Assembly: GCA_036365145.1 (NCBI GenBank)
Contig: JAEOAD010000040.1
Location: 15,599,501 to 15,663,500 of the forward strand
Length of the DNA: 64,000 bases
Reading direction: 5' to 3'
From: Orientallactaga sibirica
Taxonomy: Eukaryota; Chordata; Mammalia; Rodentia; Dipodidae
In this document: piece after piece, positions 11,336 through 20,900 of the stretch
Layout of the letters: each line of letters starts with the position of its first letter
Position numbering within the stretch: the first letter of the stretch is position 1
Position numbers and translations under genes: made by a program
The notes under the pieces: model-generated
What the model saw: the letters and a program-made list of their open reading frames with translations, nothing else
Told to the model about the DNA's origin: nothing
Database searches by the model: none

Positions 11336-11534
11336 TTTAAAATATTTTATTTTCTTGAGAGAGAGAGAGGCAGATAGAGAGAAAATAGGTGTACTGGGGC
11401 CTCTTTCCACTGCAAATGAACTCCAGACACATGTGCCATCTTGTGCATCTGGCTTATGTGGGTCCTGGGGAATTGACCCTGAGTCCTTTGGTTTTGTAGG
11501 CAAGTACCTTAACTGCTAAACCATCCTCCAGTCC
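11336..11534 (-). mobile_element. D-family SINE with target duplication
   Basis: Full reverse-oriented D element: A/T tail, (GA)n, 'actgcaaatgaactccagac', 'catctggcttatgtgggtcc', and promoter end 'gctaaaccatcctccagtcc'. ttggtgtctt lies on both sides (11326-11335 and 11538-11547). Confidence 0.93.
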
Positions 11535-11619
11535 ATTTTGGTGTCTTGTCCAGTGTGTTATAAATGTTTGATTCCATACCTATTACTCATGAAGACTTAA
11601 AAATAAATAAAATAGTTAC

Positions 11620-12028
11620 TTTTAGTCATGGTGACCAAAATCCCCGACAGAAACAACTTAAGGGAGTATGGGCTTATGTGGCTCACAGTTTCAGAGGGCT
11701 CAGTCCATATTCACCTATTCCAAATATGGTCAGGACAATTGTGGCAGTAGGAGATATGGTGGGAGAGATTTGTTTATCTCATGGCTAATCTGAAAGGAAT
11801 GAGGGAAAGATGGTGGGGGAATGGAGACAGAGAACAAGGAAAGGAGGGAGGGAGGGAAGGAGGGAGGGGTCAGGTATAATATGCTCCTAAGAACCTGCTC
11901 CCATGATCCTATATCCTCTAGCTAGACCCACCTCCCCATGTTTTCAGGACCCTAAAATAATACCACCAACTGGAGACCAAGTAATCAAAATCTACCTTCA
12001 GGGGACATTCCAAATTAAACCATAACAT
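11620..12028 (-). mobile_element. MaLR/LTR-like element (solo)
   Basis: 'aaatccccgacagaaacaac', 'gtatgggcttatgtggctcacagtttcag' and, at the far end, 'gaccaagtaatcaaaatctacc' and 'ggggacattccaaattaaaccataaca' match the style of rodent MaLR-type LTRs read in reverse. A purine run (ggga)n sits at 11838-11870. No internal retroviral sequence or partner LTR is seen. Confidence 0.5.
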
Positions 12029-12261
12029 CCTCAGAAGACTAGACCTACTAGGAAGATTTAGTGATGACAAGGGCTAACAATTATGATGGTGGGCACCAGG
12101 TTGCATCAATGTAATGATAATTTACTTTCTTCTGTTTCAGCTTTCTGCTTTGTGAAATTTTGTGAATGCACATGGAAAAATAGATTTAGAAATAACCCTA
12201 TATATGACCTTTGACTTGGAAGGCTCACAAAGACTAGTAATTATTTACTATTTGTATGTGT

Positions 12262-12302
12262 GGTGGGGGGGATATGACCTTGAACTTGCTTTGTAGCCCT
12301 AG
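12262..12302 (-). mobile_element. Left half of a split B1-like SINE
   Basis: 'atatgaccttgaacttgctttgtagccct' looks like the reverse B1 body. The expected continuation appears only after the LTR-like insertion, at 12735-12815. Confidence 0.45.
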
Positions 12303-12734
12303 TGTGATGGTTAATCTTGATTGCCAGCTTGGCTGGATTGGGAGGTATCTGGGAGATTAGTAAAACACTCTTCTAGGTGTCTGTGAGTGCAATTTCCAGA
12401 GATGACTGACATGAAGGAAAATAACGAAGGAGCAAAATGGTATGATTACCACCATTTGATAGGCTGGGAGACCAGATGGGATCAAAGTAGGCAAAGAAAA
12501 TTGCCAGCATTACAGATATCTTCTTCTCTCTGTGTCCTTCTCTCTCTCCTTTTCTCTCTCTTCCCTCCCACTTTCTTCTTTTCCCCCACCTCTTCTTCCT
12601 CTCTCTTTCTACTTCCTGACCACCATGATGTGAGTTCTCTGCTCTGACTTAAAACCTTAAACTCATAAATCTTTCCTTCCTTAAGTTGTTTCTGTCAGTA
12701 TTTTGTCACAGTGATAAGAAAAGTAACTAATACA
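12303..12734 (+). mobile_element. LTR-like element inserted in a SINE
   Basis: Starts tgtgatggttaatcttgatt and ends 'gtcagtattttgtcacagtg' plus 'ataagaaaagtaactaataca', so it has TG...CA ends. A long pyrimidine tract at 12509-12617 is internal. A related piece lies in reverse at 39865-40080. The family resembles rodent MaLR-type LTRs. No 5-bp target duplication is clear. Confidence 0.55.
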
Positions 12735-12815
12735 CCAAAACTGTCCTTAAAATCATGATGTCCGCCTCAGCTTCAGTTCTTGGGTTACAGGCATGCATCC
12801 CGATGTGTGGCTCTG
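12735..12815 (-). mobile_element. Right half of a split B1-like SINE
   Basis: 'ctgtccttaaaatcatgatg', 'tccgcctcagcttcagttct' and 'tgggttacaggcatgcatcc' continue the reverse B1-like pattern broken at 12302. The interruption is the LTR-like element 12303-12734. Confidence 0.5.
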
Positions 12816-13931
12816 TTTGTGTATTTCTAATCACTGGTGGTAGGAGTGACAGAATCAAAGTAGTGCTTGTTTTCATGTGGTGGGGTTTTGGTCTGATCTG
12901 TTTATAGCTGTGCTCTTTGTACCTAAGAGAATCGTCATTGTGTATTATCAAATGTTTGTGGAGTAAATTCAGGAATGGTTATTAAAAACCTCGCTATAGA
13001 AAATACAATAAAAAAACCCTCACTCTAGGACCCTAGTGCCTGATCAATAAGGTTTCACAAACTAGAAATTTTCCTTCAAACCTATTTCTTTCCTGCAAGG
13101 CTCTTATAATTTTGTTGCTGGATGCACCTTTCACATGCTTATTACATAATGAGTGAGTCTCAGAATATGGAATGAAGAAGGCTTAGTCTGCCCTCAAAGA
13201 GCTTCTGTCATCTGAGGATAAACAAGCCCATTGCTCCTGGTGGGGCGCCCCCTCCGGGTGGCTTCATTTTCCATCTGTCAGCATTTTCAGTGAGTTGAAC
13301 ATGTGCCTTTTCTAAAGAGTGTTGCCACGTATGATTTGAATCCAGCAGAATGTCCAACTGTTTGTGGGAAGATGTTTGTTTTGTGTTTATTTTTTGTTTG
13401 GTTGCCAAAATATTTTTACTTGTCATCCATTTTTCTTTTTGGACTGGCTTCCAGAAGAATTGTAGATACAAAGCAACAGATGGCCGCAAAGATGGTTTCA
13501 CAATGTCCCCTGGGTCTAGTGAAATCCCACTTGCCACCCAGACATGACAGTTTCTGACAGACCTTCAAAGCTTCTCCAGCTTGTTTTCCACTGCTAACTA
13601 TCCGTGCTTGAGCTTCACCAGAGCATACTTATTGTTATCAAAGCGAAGTCCTGGCTGTTGGGAGTCTCCACAGAAGCAAAGGCATCATGCATTTGGCACA
13701 GATGTCTCACAATTAATTTTAACGGTTGTGCATGTTTTGAGAGATCACAGGGGAAATATGTTTATATATCTTTACAACTTTAGAAATGGTGGTGAACAAA
13801 GATTTTCTGGGGATCAATATCAGGGTTCAGTTCAGATGCAGATTTTAAAAGTAATTTTTAAAGTATGGAAACTCTACGAGCAGATAGGCCATCTTGAGGT
13901 GGCCCTCACATCTCCTTACATGTCAGCAAAG
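12816..13931. other. Mostly unique sequence
   Basis: A short L2-like phrase (ctgccctcaaagagcttctg) occurs near 13190. Open frames lie on both strands at 13208-13557 and on the plus strand at 13581-13982. They overlap one another, carry no recognised domain, and the last runs into a SINE, so none is called as a gene. Confidence 0.45.
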
Positions 13932-13944
13932 AAATTGGTCAGAT

Positions 13945-14330
13945 ATGGGCTGCAGAGATGGCTCAGCAGTTATGTGCACTGAGGGACCATGGGGTCCTGA
14001 AGCACCTGAGTTTCAGTCTCCAGATCCCATGTAAATAGCTGGGCATGGCCATATGCACCAGTAACCCCAGTCCCACAAAGTGGAGCAGAGACCATGGACT
14101 CGCCTGGGCTCATGAAAACAGCAAGCAAGCTCCAGTGTCAGTAAGAAACTCCTACTCAGTTAAGAATGAGCAGAAGAGCAACGGAGCAGGACACCCTCTG
14201 TCTGCTCGGGCCATGCAGCTGAACCCCCACCCACAGGCAAGCACATGGGACCCTGTTAGGGCACATTTGTATGCATGCACCACACATATCATGCCTCACA
14301 CAACCCAAATTAGATACACACAAGCAAAAA
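13945..14330 (+). mobile_element. B2-like CA-tailed SINE, intact
   Basis: Begins gggctgcagagatggctcag, continues through 'agctgggcatggccatatgc' and a body of more than 200 bp, and ends in a CA-rich tail (acacatatcatgcctcacac ... acacacaagcaaaaa). Thirteen identical bases, aaattggtcagat, flank it at 13932-13944 and 14331-14343. The perfect duplication shows a fairly young insertion. The family differs from the D SINE in its long middle and CA-rich tail. Confidence 0.85.
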
Positions 14331-14739
14331 AAATTGGTCAGATTTATTTTAACACCTAAATTTTGCCTAATTAAAATATATATGAAAAATGGTTGCTATA
14401 AATGTATTATGACAAAATAAACATATCTTCTATGACATTTTTAATTCACTCACTTCATAGATATATTCCTTCTGCAGATATGGAATTGAACATAGAAAAC
14501 TTAACTTTTGTGCCTATAGAGGAGTTACAAGCTGCTTAATTGTCAAATGAATACATATAAAATTCCATACATTTTTATTTTAGTTGTTTCATAATAATAA
14601 GCTTCATGAAGGATTTTGTGGCTACAAAAGAACAATTTGACCTTATCAAAATCAAAATTAAAACTTTTACTTTAAAGGACACTAACAACATCAAACAAAG
14701 AATCAGAGAAAACATTTCAAATCATATCTCGTGTTGTAG

Positions 14740-14872
14740 TGGTCAGAATATAAAAAATATAAATATATATATATAAATATAAATATATTAATATATTAAT
14801 ATATATATTAATATATATATATTTTAATATAATATAATATAAATATATATATTTTATATATAAATATAAAAA
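14740..14872. repeat. AT-rich low-complexity run
   Basis: Nearly pure A/T sequence made of TATA, ATATTA and TAAATA motifs. It adjoins the left end of the Tigger1-like transposon and may be expanded from its TA-rich target. Confidence 0.9.
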
Positions 14873-15083
14873 ACCCTTGAGCTAAATACAAGCATGTGTT
14901 GGAAATATTGCAGATTCACTTCCAGACAACCATAGTAAAATGAACTCCACATTTAAGCAAGTCATGTGATTTTTTAGTTTCCCATGTGTATAAAAATTAC
15001 GTATATGTTACATACTACTCTGTTAGGCCTCATATAGCACCATACCTTTGAAAAACTATACATCTTAATTAAAGAATCCATGA

Positions 15084-16860
15084 TTACGAGACAGTGCTGG
15101 CAGTCTTCGGACCACTCAGCATCGTCAGAGTCCTGATTGTTGCAGAGAGCCTTGCCTCGGTGTCCGCGACTGCTGACTGACCAGAGCGCTGGTGCTGAAG
15201 GCTGGCCTGTGGCAACTTCTTACAGCCGTACAGTGTGCTGCCAGCACTGGCTCGGCCTTTCATGAGAGATGTCCTCTGTCTTGAACACCATTCCATAGCA
15301 TTGTGCCTGCAGTAGAATTTTCTTTCAAAACTGGGGACAGTCCTTTGAAACCCTGCCATTACCTTATGAAGTAAGTGTATGTACTGTTCCAGATTGTCTG
15401 GCATCTTCACCAGAAGTAGGACCTATCTCAGGGAACCATCTTTGCTCGCACCCAAGAAGCAGCTCTGTGTCTTCAGGCTTCACGACTAATCCGAGCTCTT
15501 TGGTTATTCCTGGCACATCTGCAGCTATAAGCAGTCCCCTCCCTGACGTCTTGAAGCCTTCGAAGTCCTCCACACCACGTGAAATCAGCTCGTTCTCAAC
15601 TATTAACAGTGATATATATATATATATATATTTTACAAGGTAGGGTCTCGCTCTAGCCCAGGCTGATCTGGAATTCACTATGTATTCTCAGGGTGGCCTT
15701 GAACTCACAGCGATCCTCCTACCTCTGCCTCCCGAGTGCTGGGATTAAAGGTGTGCGCCACCACGCCCGCCTCTTAAAAGTGAAATATTTTGACATCCTC
15801 CAGTGAATTATTGATGTTCTTAATGGTGTCTAGAATGAAGAATCCTTATAGATGATTTTCACTTCAGTCTGCTTGTATCCATCCATCAGAGGCATCACCG
15901 CCCATGGTAGCTACATCCTGATGAAGCATATATCTTAACTAGTAAAATTTGAAAGCCAGAAGCACTCCTTGATCCACGAATTGTACTGTGAAAACAACAT
16001 GAGCCTTGTTGGGTGTCTCCAGTAGAACTCCTGCGTGGCTAGATGCTTTGGCGATGCACAGCAATATTTTGAACAAAAATCATTTCTTCTCCTTCAGCAG
16101 CAGGGGCTTAAACTGTCACATAGGCCATGTTGTAAGCAGATGGGCTCCTGCCACACAGGTGAGTTGTTCCAGGCCCACAGCACAGAGGGCAGACCACGTG
16201 GATCTTAAGGGCCCTAGGATTTATTAGGCCAGAATAACAGAGCCAGTGTGTCCATTGGAGCTTTGAATCCAGGCATTGATGTTTCCAATGTAGCTATCAC
16301 AAATCCTCGGTGGCATCTTCACATGCAAGGCTGTTTGGCTGGGAACTTTTTTAAGTACAGTCATCTTCATCACCGTCTTGCAGCAGCTTCTGCATGGGCA
16401 CTTCCTATCCCAACCCGCACTTTTATGTTCTGGAGACGGCTTCTTTCTCGGAATCTCATGAGTCAACCTTGGCTGACTTAGAACTTCCTCACTTCTCTAG
16501 CCTTCTCTAGGTTATTTCATTAGAGTCAAGGTTCTGCCCTGGATAAGACTTGGGCTTGAGGGAATGTTGTGGCTGGTTTGATTGCATGTCTATTTCACTA
16601 AAACTTTACACACCAGCACTAAGGATGTTCATTTCCTTACCACTCTTGTGTTCAGAGGAGTAGCATTTGTATTTCCTATAAGAACCTTTCTTTTATCTTG
16701 ACAACACAGCCAGCCCTCTAGCACTAGAGGCCTAGCTTTCAGCCTCTCTTGGCTTTTGACATACCTTCTCCACTAAACTTAGTCATTTCTAGTTTTTGAT
16801 TCAATATGAGGATGTGCACCTCTTCCTTTCATTTGAACATTTAAAGTCCAGATAGGATTA
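15084..16860 (-). pseudogene. Tigger1-type transposase pseudogene
   Basis: Pogo-type transposase: an N-terminal CENP-B-like helix-turn-helix DNA-binding region, then a DDE/D catalytic core, acting on the element's own terminal repeats. The N-terminus decodes near 16850-16730. The block at 16224-16466 retains 'MPPRICDSYIGN' and similar core pieces. The C-terminal pieces at 15364-15678 and 15084-15410 retain 'VEDFEGFKTS' and 'VKPEDTELL'. The reading frame is broken many times, an SINE lies inside it at 15631-15772, and the stretch where the second catalytic Asp of an 'IDNAPGH'-type motif is expected (about 16050) no longer encodes it. It is inactive. Confidence 0.85.
15631..15772 (-). mobile_element. 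B1-type SINE inside the Tigger1-like element
   Basis: 'caaggtagggtctcgctctag', 'cccaggctgatctggaattcac', 'gcctcccgagtgctgggatt' and 'ggtgtgcgccaccacgcccgcc'. A (TA)n run precedes it at 15612-15631. Similar bases, ttaacagtgatatat and ttaaaagtgaaatat, flank it, and the Tigger1 reading resumes on the far side. Confidence 0.95.
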
Positions 16861-16973
16861 ACTGGCTTAATTCCAATACTGTTGTTTCTCGGGGACTAGG
16901 GAGAACTGAAATGAGGGAGTGGCTGGTTGGTAGAGCAGGCAGAACATGTACATTTACCGGTAAAATTCTCCAT

Positions 16974-17241
16974 CTTGGACTGGAGAGATGGCTTAGTGGT
17001 TAAGGCGCCTGCCTCCTAAGCCTAAGAACACTGGTTCCAATCTCCAGGTCCCACGTTTAGCCACATGCAAAGTGATGCAAGGGCGCAATGCTGCACTTGC
17101 CCACAAGGGGGCGCATGAATCTGGATTTTGTTCTCAGCAGCTGAGAGACCGCTGGTGTGCCCATTCTCTATCTCCCTCTCCCTCTCTTTCTGTCTGTCTC
17201 TCTCTGTGTCTCCCTCTAAAAATAAAAATAAAAAAATAAAA
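16974..17241 (+). mobile_element. D-family SINE inside the Tigger1-like element
   Basis: 'ggactggagagatggcttag', B-box-like 'ggttccaatctccaggtccc', the unusual 'cacaagggggcgcatgaatctgg', a (CT)n block and an A/T tail. taaaattctccat flanks it exactly (16961-16973 and 17242-17254). Its middle has a longer form than the other D copies here ('agggggcgc'). Confidence 0.96.
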
Positions 17242-17523
17242 TAAAATTCTCCATTTTATGTAGCATGGTCTGTGGCACCCTAAGACAATTATAATAGGAA
17301 AATTGACAATTTCCATACAGATATAGTTATAAGGAAAAGTCTAGATATTGTGAGAGTTACTGAAATGTGATGAAAAGACAGAGCGAGCATTTGTAGTTGA
17401 AAAAACAGCACTGACAATAGACGGGCTCAGTGAAGGGTCCTCACAGAGCTTCAGCTCGTACGAGACAGTGTCATGTCTGTGAAGGACTGTAAAGTGGAGC
17501 GTGATCACATGAGCTTGCCTCTG

Positions 17524-17908
17524 TTGCACATTGCTTGAAAGTTCTTCCATCATAAAACATTGGACTTGAGCAGAGTTTAGAAGACTCCATTTCCATTGTA
17601 GAACAAGGATGACCTTTCCTATAATTGTCAGTAGCTTCCTCGTTTTGGTCTCGGCCTTGAACAGCGTAGCTCGGCCCATCTACGTCTGCCAGCATTCTGT
17701 TCTCTAAGAGATTTGTGCTTTCTCTGTGCCACTTCTCTTTTTGAGTTCTCATAAGAATTGTTTTAAATTTTTGTTTATGGCAATCTAGATTTTTCCAGCA
17801 TGGGCCTCAAAAATTGTCTAGCTGCTATTATGCATTCCCAAACTGTCTCCCACATTTTTAGGTATCTGTTGCAGCAACCCAACACTGTCAGTATCAGACT
17901 CTGTACCA
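17524..17908. other. Unique sequence
   Basis: No repeat or gene is recognised between the Tigger1-like end and the next SINE. Overlapping minus-strand frames at 17341-17752 run through the transposon end and are not genes. Confidence 0.5.
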
Positions 17909-18238
17909 GGGGCTGGAGAGATGGCTCAGTGGATAAAGCACTGGCCATGCAAGCATGAGGACCTAGATTCAGATCCCCAGTACTGAGATAAGTCTCAGTG
18001 GGGAGTGGCCCATCTGTAATTCCAGCACTGGGAAGGTGGAGACAGGATCACTGGGGTTAGCTCTCTGGCTAGACTAGTTGCATAAGTGACCTCTGGACTC
18101 TAGTGAGAGACCCTGCCTCAGGAAATAAACAGGAGAGGAGTGAAGCAAGACACTCGACCACCTCTGACCTCCCCCCGCCCCACATGTCCATACACATGCA
18201 CGTTCACCCACACAAACACACCGTGCGCACACAAAAAA
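17909..18238 (+). mobile_element. B2-like CA-tailed SINE
   Basis: 'ggggctggagagatggctcagtgg', 'ttcagatccccagtactgag', then 'catctgtaattccagcactgggaagg' and 'gagagaccctgcctcaggaa', ending in a CA-rich tail (acatgtccatacacatgcac ... gcgcacacaaaaa). The middle resembles a B1-type body, so the element may be a tRNA/7SL composite like B4. Confidence 0.75.
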
Positions 18239-18632
18239 TGTCTGTAATAATCAGGGTCCTCCAGAAAAATATAACCAATGAGATGATGTATTGAAAGAAA
18301 AGCCAGAGATTTGTTATGAGGGACTGGCTCGTGTGTTTGCAGAGGCTGTGTAGGTCTAGTTCAAGTGTGAAAGCCCAAGAACCAGCAGCGTGGTTGCTGG
18401 TGGGTAGGACAGGATCAAGGTCCCTGCCCTACCTTTTGTTCTGTTCAAGTCCTCCGTGGATTGGACCACGATCACCTCCACTGGTCAGGGGGTCCTTGTT
18501 TCTCAGTCTACCAGTTCAAATGCTAATCTCCCTGGCAAGCACTCTCACAGCGCCACCCAGATACAATGTTTTGCTGCTCTTGGGGCATTTTTCAGTCCAT
18601 TCAAGTCAGCATGTTAATTAACCATCCATTCT
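18239..18632 (-). mobile_element. Ancient eutherian dispersed repeat, copy 1
   Basis: 'taatcagggtcctccagaaaaatataaccaatgagatgatg', 'cttttgttctgttcaagtcctccgtgg', 'caaatgctaatctccctggcaagcactctcacag' and 'ccacccagatacaatg' form the usual order of a common mammalian repeat. A second copy in the opposite direction is at 22150-22480. I recognise the pattern but am not certain of its name. Confidence 0.6.
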
Positions 18633-19510
18633 CTGAAAGAGGATGATTTGTAAATAGATAAAAAAATTCTAAGCTTCATGAACCTCGAGATGAACCTCTA
18701 AAGACACACAAATTAGAACCACAAAGAGAATTTATTTCCCGTCTACTATGCTAGCTATAATAATAAAAGCTGCGATAAACACAAGTGTTGATAAGGAAAG
18801 TGGTTTAGCTGCTCCACACATAGTTGAAACTCCAGTTCCCAAAGGACCTACTATTCTACTTCAAGTTCCCAAAGGACCTACGTCAAGTCCTACTTGAAGT
18901 TACCACAAGACCCTTCAATTCTAGTTTAAACTATTAACCTAGAAATTTGCCTCCTATACCCAATATCATTGAGGATTCATGTTTTCACAAACCTGGTTTA
19001 TGAATATTCAATTATTACTGATTACAATAACCTCAAATTAGAAGCAATACAAATGTCATCAAGTGATAACTGACTTAATAACACTTTATTCAGTCATGAA
19101 AACAGATGAAGTCCTCAGGCCTGCTATCACACAAATGAGCTTTAACATTGTAAGCTAAATGAAAGAAGCAAGACACAAAGCCCACGTACTGTATGATCTC
19201 ATTTGTGTTACGAGTCCAGTATGGGCCAATCTAAAGAGACAGCAAGATGAGTGGTTGCCAGCAGCTAGCAGAAGGATGGAGAGGGGGTGGGGGAGGAGGA
19301 GCAGTGCTGAGTAGCTCTGGGTTTCTTTAAGGGTGAGTTAAGTGTTCTGGAATTAGGTAGTGCTGACAGTTGTACAACTTTGTGATTATGAGAAAAGTCC
19401 ACTGAACTGAATAGTTTTTTAGTGGATTTTAGTGTGGTGAAGTATTTCATTTTTAGGAGTCAGCATGGAACAGAAAAAAAAATACAATAAAAACATTTAA
19501 TAAATAAACC
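18633..19510. other. Unique sequence
   Basis: A short imperfect duplication of 'caaaggacctac' with neighbouring 'ttcaagttccc' occurs at 18838-18900. There is no recognisable gene. Confidence 0.45.
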
Positions 19511-19740
19511 AGGACCAGAGAGATTGCTCAGTGGTTAAAGGCACTTGCTTGTAAAGCCTGACTGCCGGGGTTCAATTCCCCAGTACCCATGTAAAGCCAG
19601 GCATACGCATGTGTTTATAGTTTGCAGTGGTGGGAGGCCCTGGCACATCTATTCTCATTCTCTGCTCCTCTCCTTCCTCTTTCTCTCTCTTGGTTTCTCT
19701 CAAATAAATAAATAAAAATATATATGTAAAAAAACAAAGA
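19511..19740 (+). mobile_element. D-family SINE
   Basis: 'ggaccagagagattgctcag', 'ggggttcaattccccagtaccc', 'tttgcagtggtgggaggccctggcac', a CT-rich block and an (aaat)n tail. It is moderately diverged. Confidence 0.92.
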
Positions 19741-20555
19741 AAAAAATCAGTGCAACTAACACATGAAAATCACTTCCTTTACAGTCATTCAGACTTAGCA
19801 ATGTAATGATCACCTAGAGTTTTTCTCTGCCCCCTGAGGTCTCATTAGGAGGTAAAAATGCTTAAGGGTATGAGTTATGAATGACAAAAATATTCCTCTC
19901 AGTATAGAAAGGAATATTATATTGAGGTCACATAGACTTTGTTAGCCTACACCATAACATAATTATCTGAAATTTTGCTTTAGGGATGTTCAAGTGGAGA
20001 TATAATCGTGTATTATATTTGTGGGATGTTTGGAATTAGATTGTAATTTGCAACAAGTAATTGAAATAGTGTACAAGATCACACTGGAAGTTATAATTGT
20101 TACATTTCATGTATCTACTCTAATATGTATTACCCTCCCCCCACTTAATATCTTTGGGGCATAATTTACAGTTGAAGGGTATCTTGGGTATGATGAGATA
20201 TGACAGTTACATATTGTGAGTGTTGTTTTAAGTGCCTCTGCAGAGTGCTTAGCCATGTAAGGTTAACTTTGTATTCCCCGAAGAGCTATTTGTATTAACA
20301 TAGACCACCAGTGCACCCCCAGTGGTTTGTTTATTTTGAAGCTTTAAAACCAGTTGTTGACATACCTCCTAATTACATAAAGATGGTTCTCAGAGGTTAA
20401 ATAAAGGCTTCCTGCACCCTCTCCCTGCCCTTTTCCATTATGAGTATTAAAAATGATAGCCTTCTTTCATTTCTTTGTTGATTCAAGAAAGGGCTATCAA
20501 AGTGTCCTACCTGAAGAGTAAGCGGAACCCTCATCATCATCATCCTGTCTTGGGG
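19741..20555. other. Unique AT-rich sequence
   Basis: No gene or repeat family is recognised. Confidence 0.45.
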
Positions 20556-20900
20556 GCATGGTAAGTCAGGCCTATATTCCCAGGATTCAAGTGGCCAGAG
20601 CAGGAGGATCTGGAATTCAAGGCCATCCTGGGTTACTTAGAAAGTTTGAGGCCATTCTGGGATACTTAACAAGTTCAAGGCCATCCTGGGTTACTTAGAA
20701 AGTTTGAGGCCATTCTGGGATACTTAACAAGTTCAAAGCCATCCTGGGTTACTTAGAAAGTTTGAGGCCATTCTGGGATACCTAACAAGTTCAAGGCCAT
20801 CTTAGGTTACTTAGAAAGTTTGAGGCCATTCTGGGATACTTAACCAAGTTCAAGATCAACCTGGGCTACACAGGAAGATCATGTCTTGGGGGAAAAAACT
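20556..20900 (+). mobile_element. B1-like SINE with internal 29-bp unit expansion
   Basis: The head ('gggggcatggtaagtcaggc', 'attcccaggattcaagtggcc') and the end ('caacctgggctacacaggaag', 'atcatgtcttggggg') are those of a diverged B1-type element read forward. Between them, 20612-20875 holds about nine 29-bp monomers. Known B1 SINEs carry an internal 29-bp duplication, so this looks like an expansion of it. Confidence 0.8.
20612..20875 (+). repeat. 29-bp monomers in a 58-bp A-B higher-order array
   Basis: Type A is aagttcaaggccatcctggg + ttacttaga; type B is aagtttgaggccattctggg + atacttaac. They alternate A-B-A-B-A-B-A-B-A, giving a 58-bp repeat period. The last A monomer is the most B1-like (ctgggctacacagg). 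Differences between A copies are few (caaagcc in the third, cttagg in the fourth). Confidence 0.92.

Larger units (their letters stand above)
14889..17523 (-). mobile_element. Tigger1-like DNA transposon (pogo, Tc1/mariner), nearly full length
   Basis: Read on the minus strand, the element follows the Tigger1 layout from end to end. The left end 'caagcatgtgttggaaatattgcag' mirrors the Tigger1 terminal repeat (caggcatacctcggagatattgcgg). The right end 'gagcttgcctctg' mirrors ggtatgcctg. A TA precedes the left end (14887-14888), as expected for a TA target; the right TA has mutated. Inside lie the transposase start region near 16850, the 'aaaccagccacaacattccctcaagcc' block near 16570 and the C-terminal coding part at 15090-15600. 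Removing two inserted SINEs leaves about 2.2 kb, close to the usual 2.4 kb. Confidence 0.88.
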
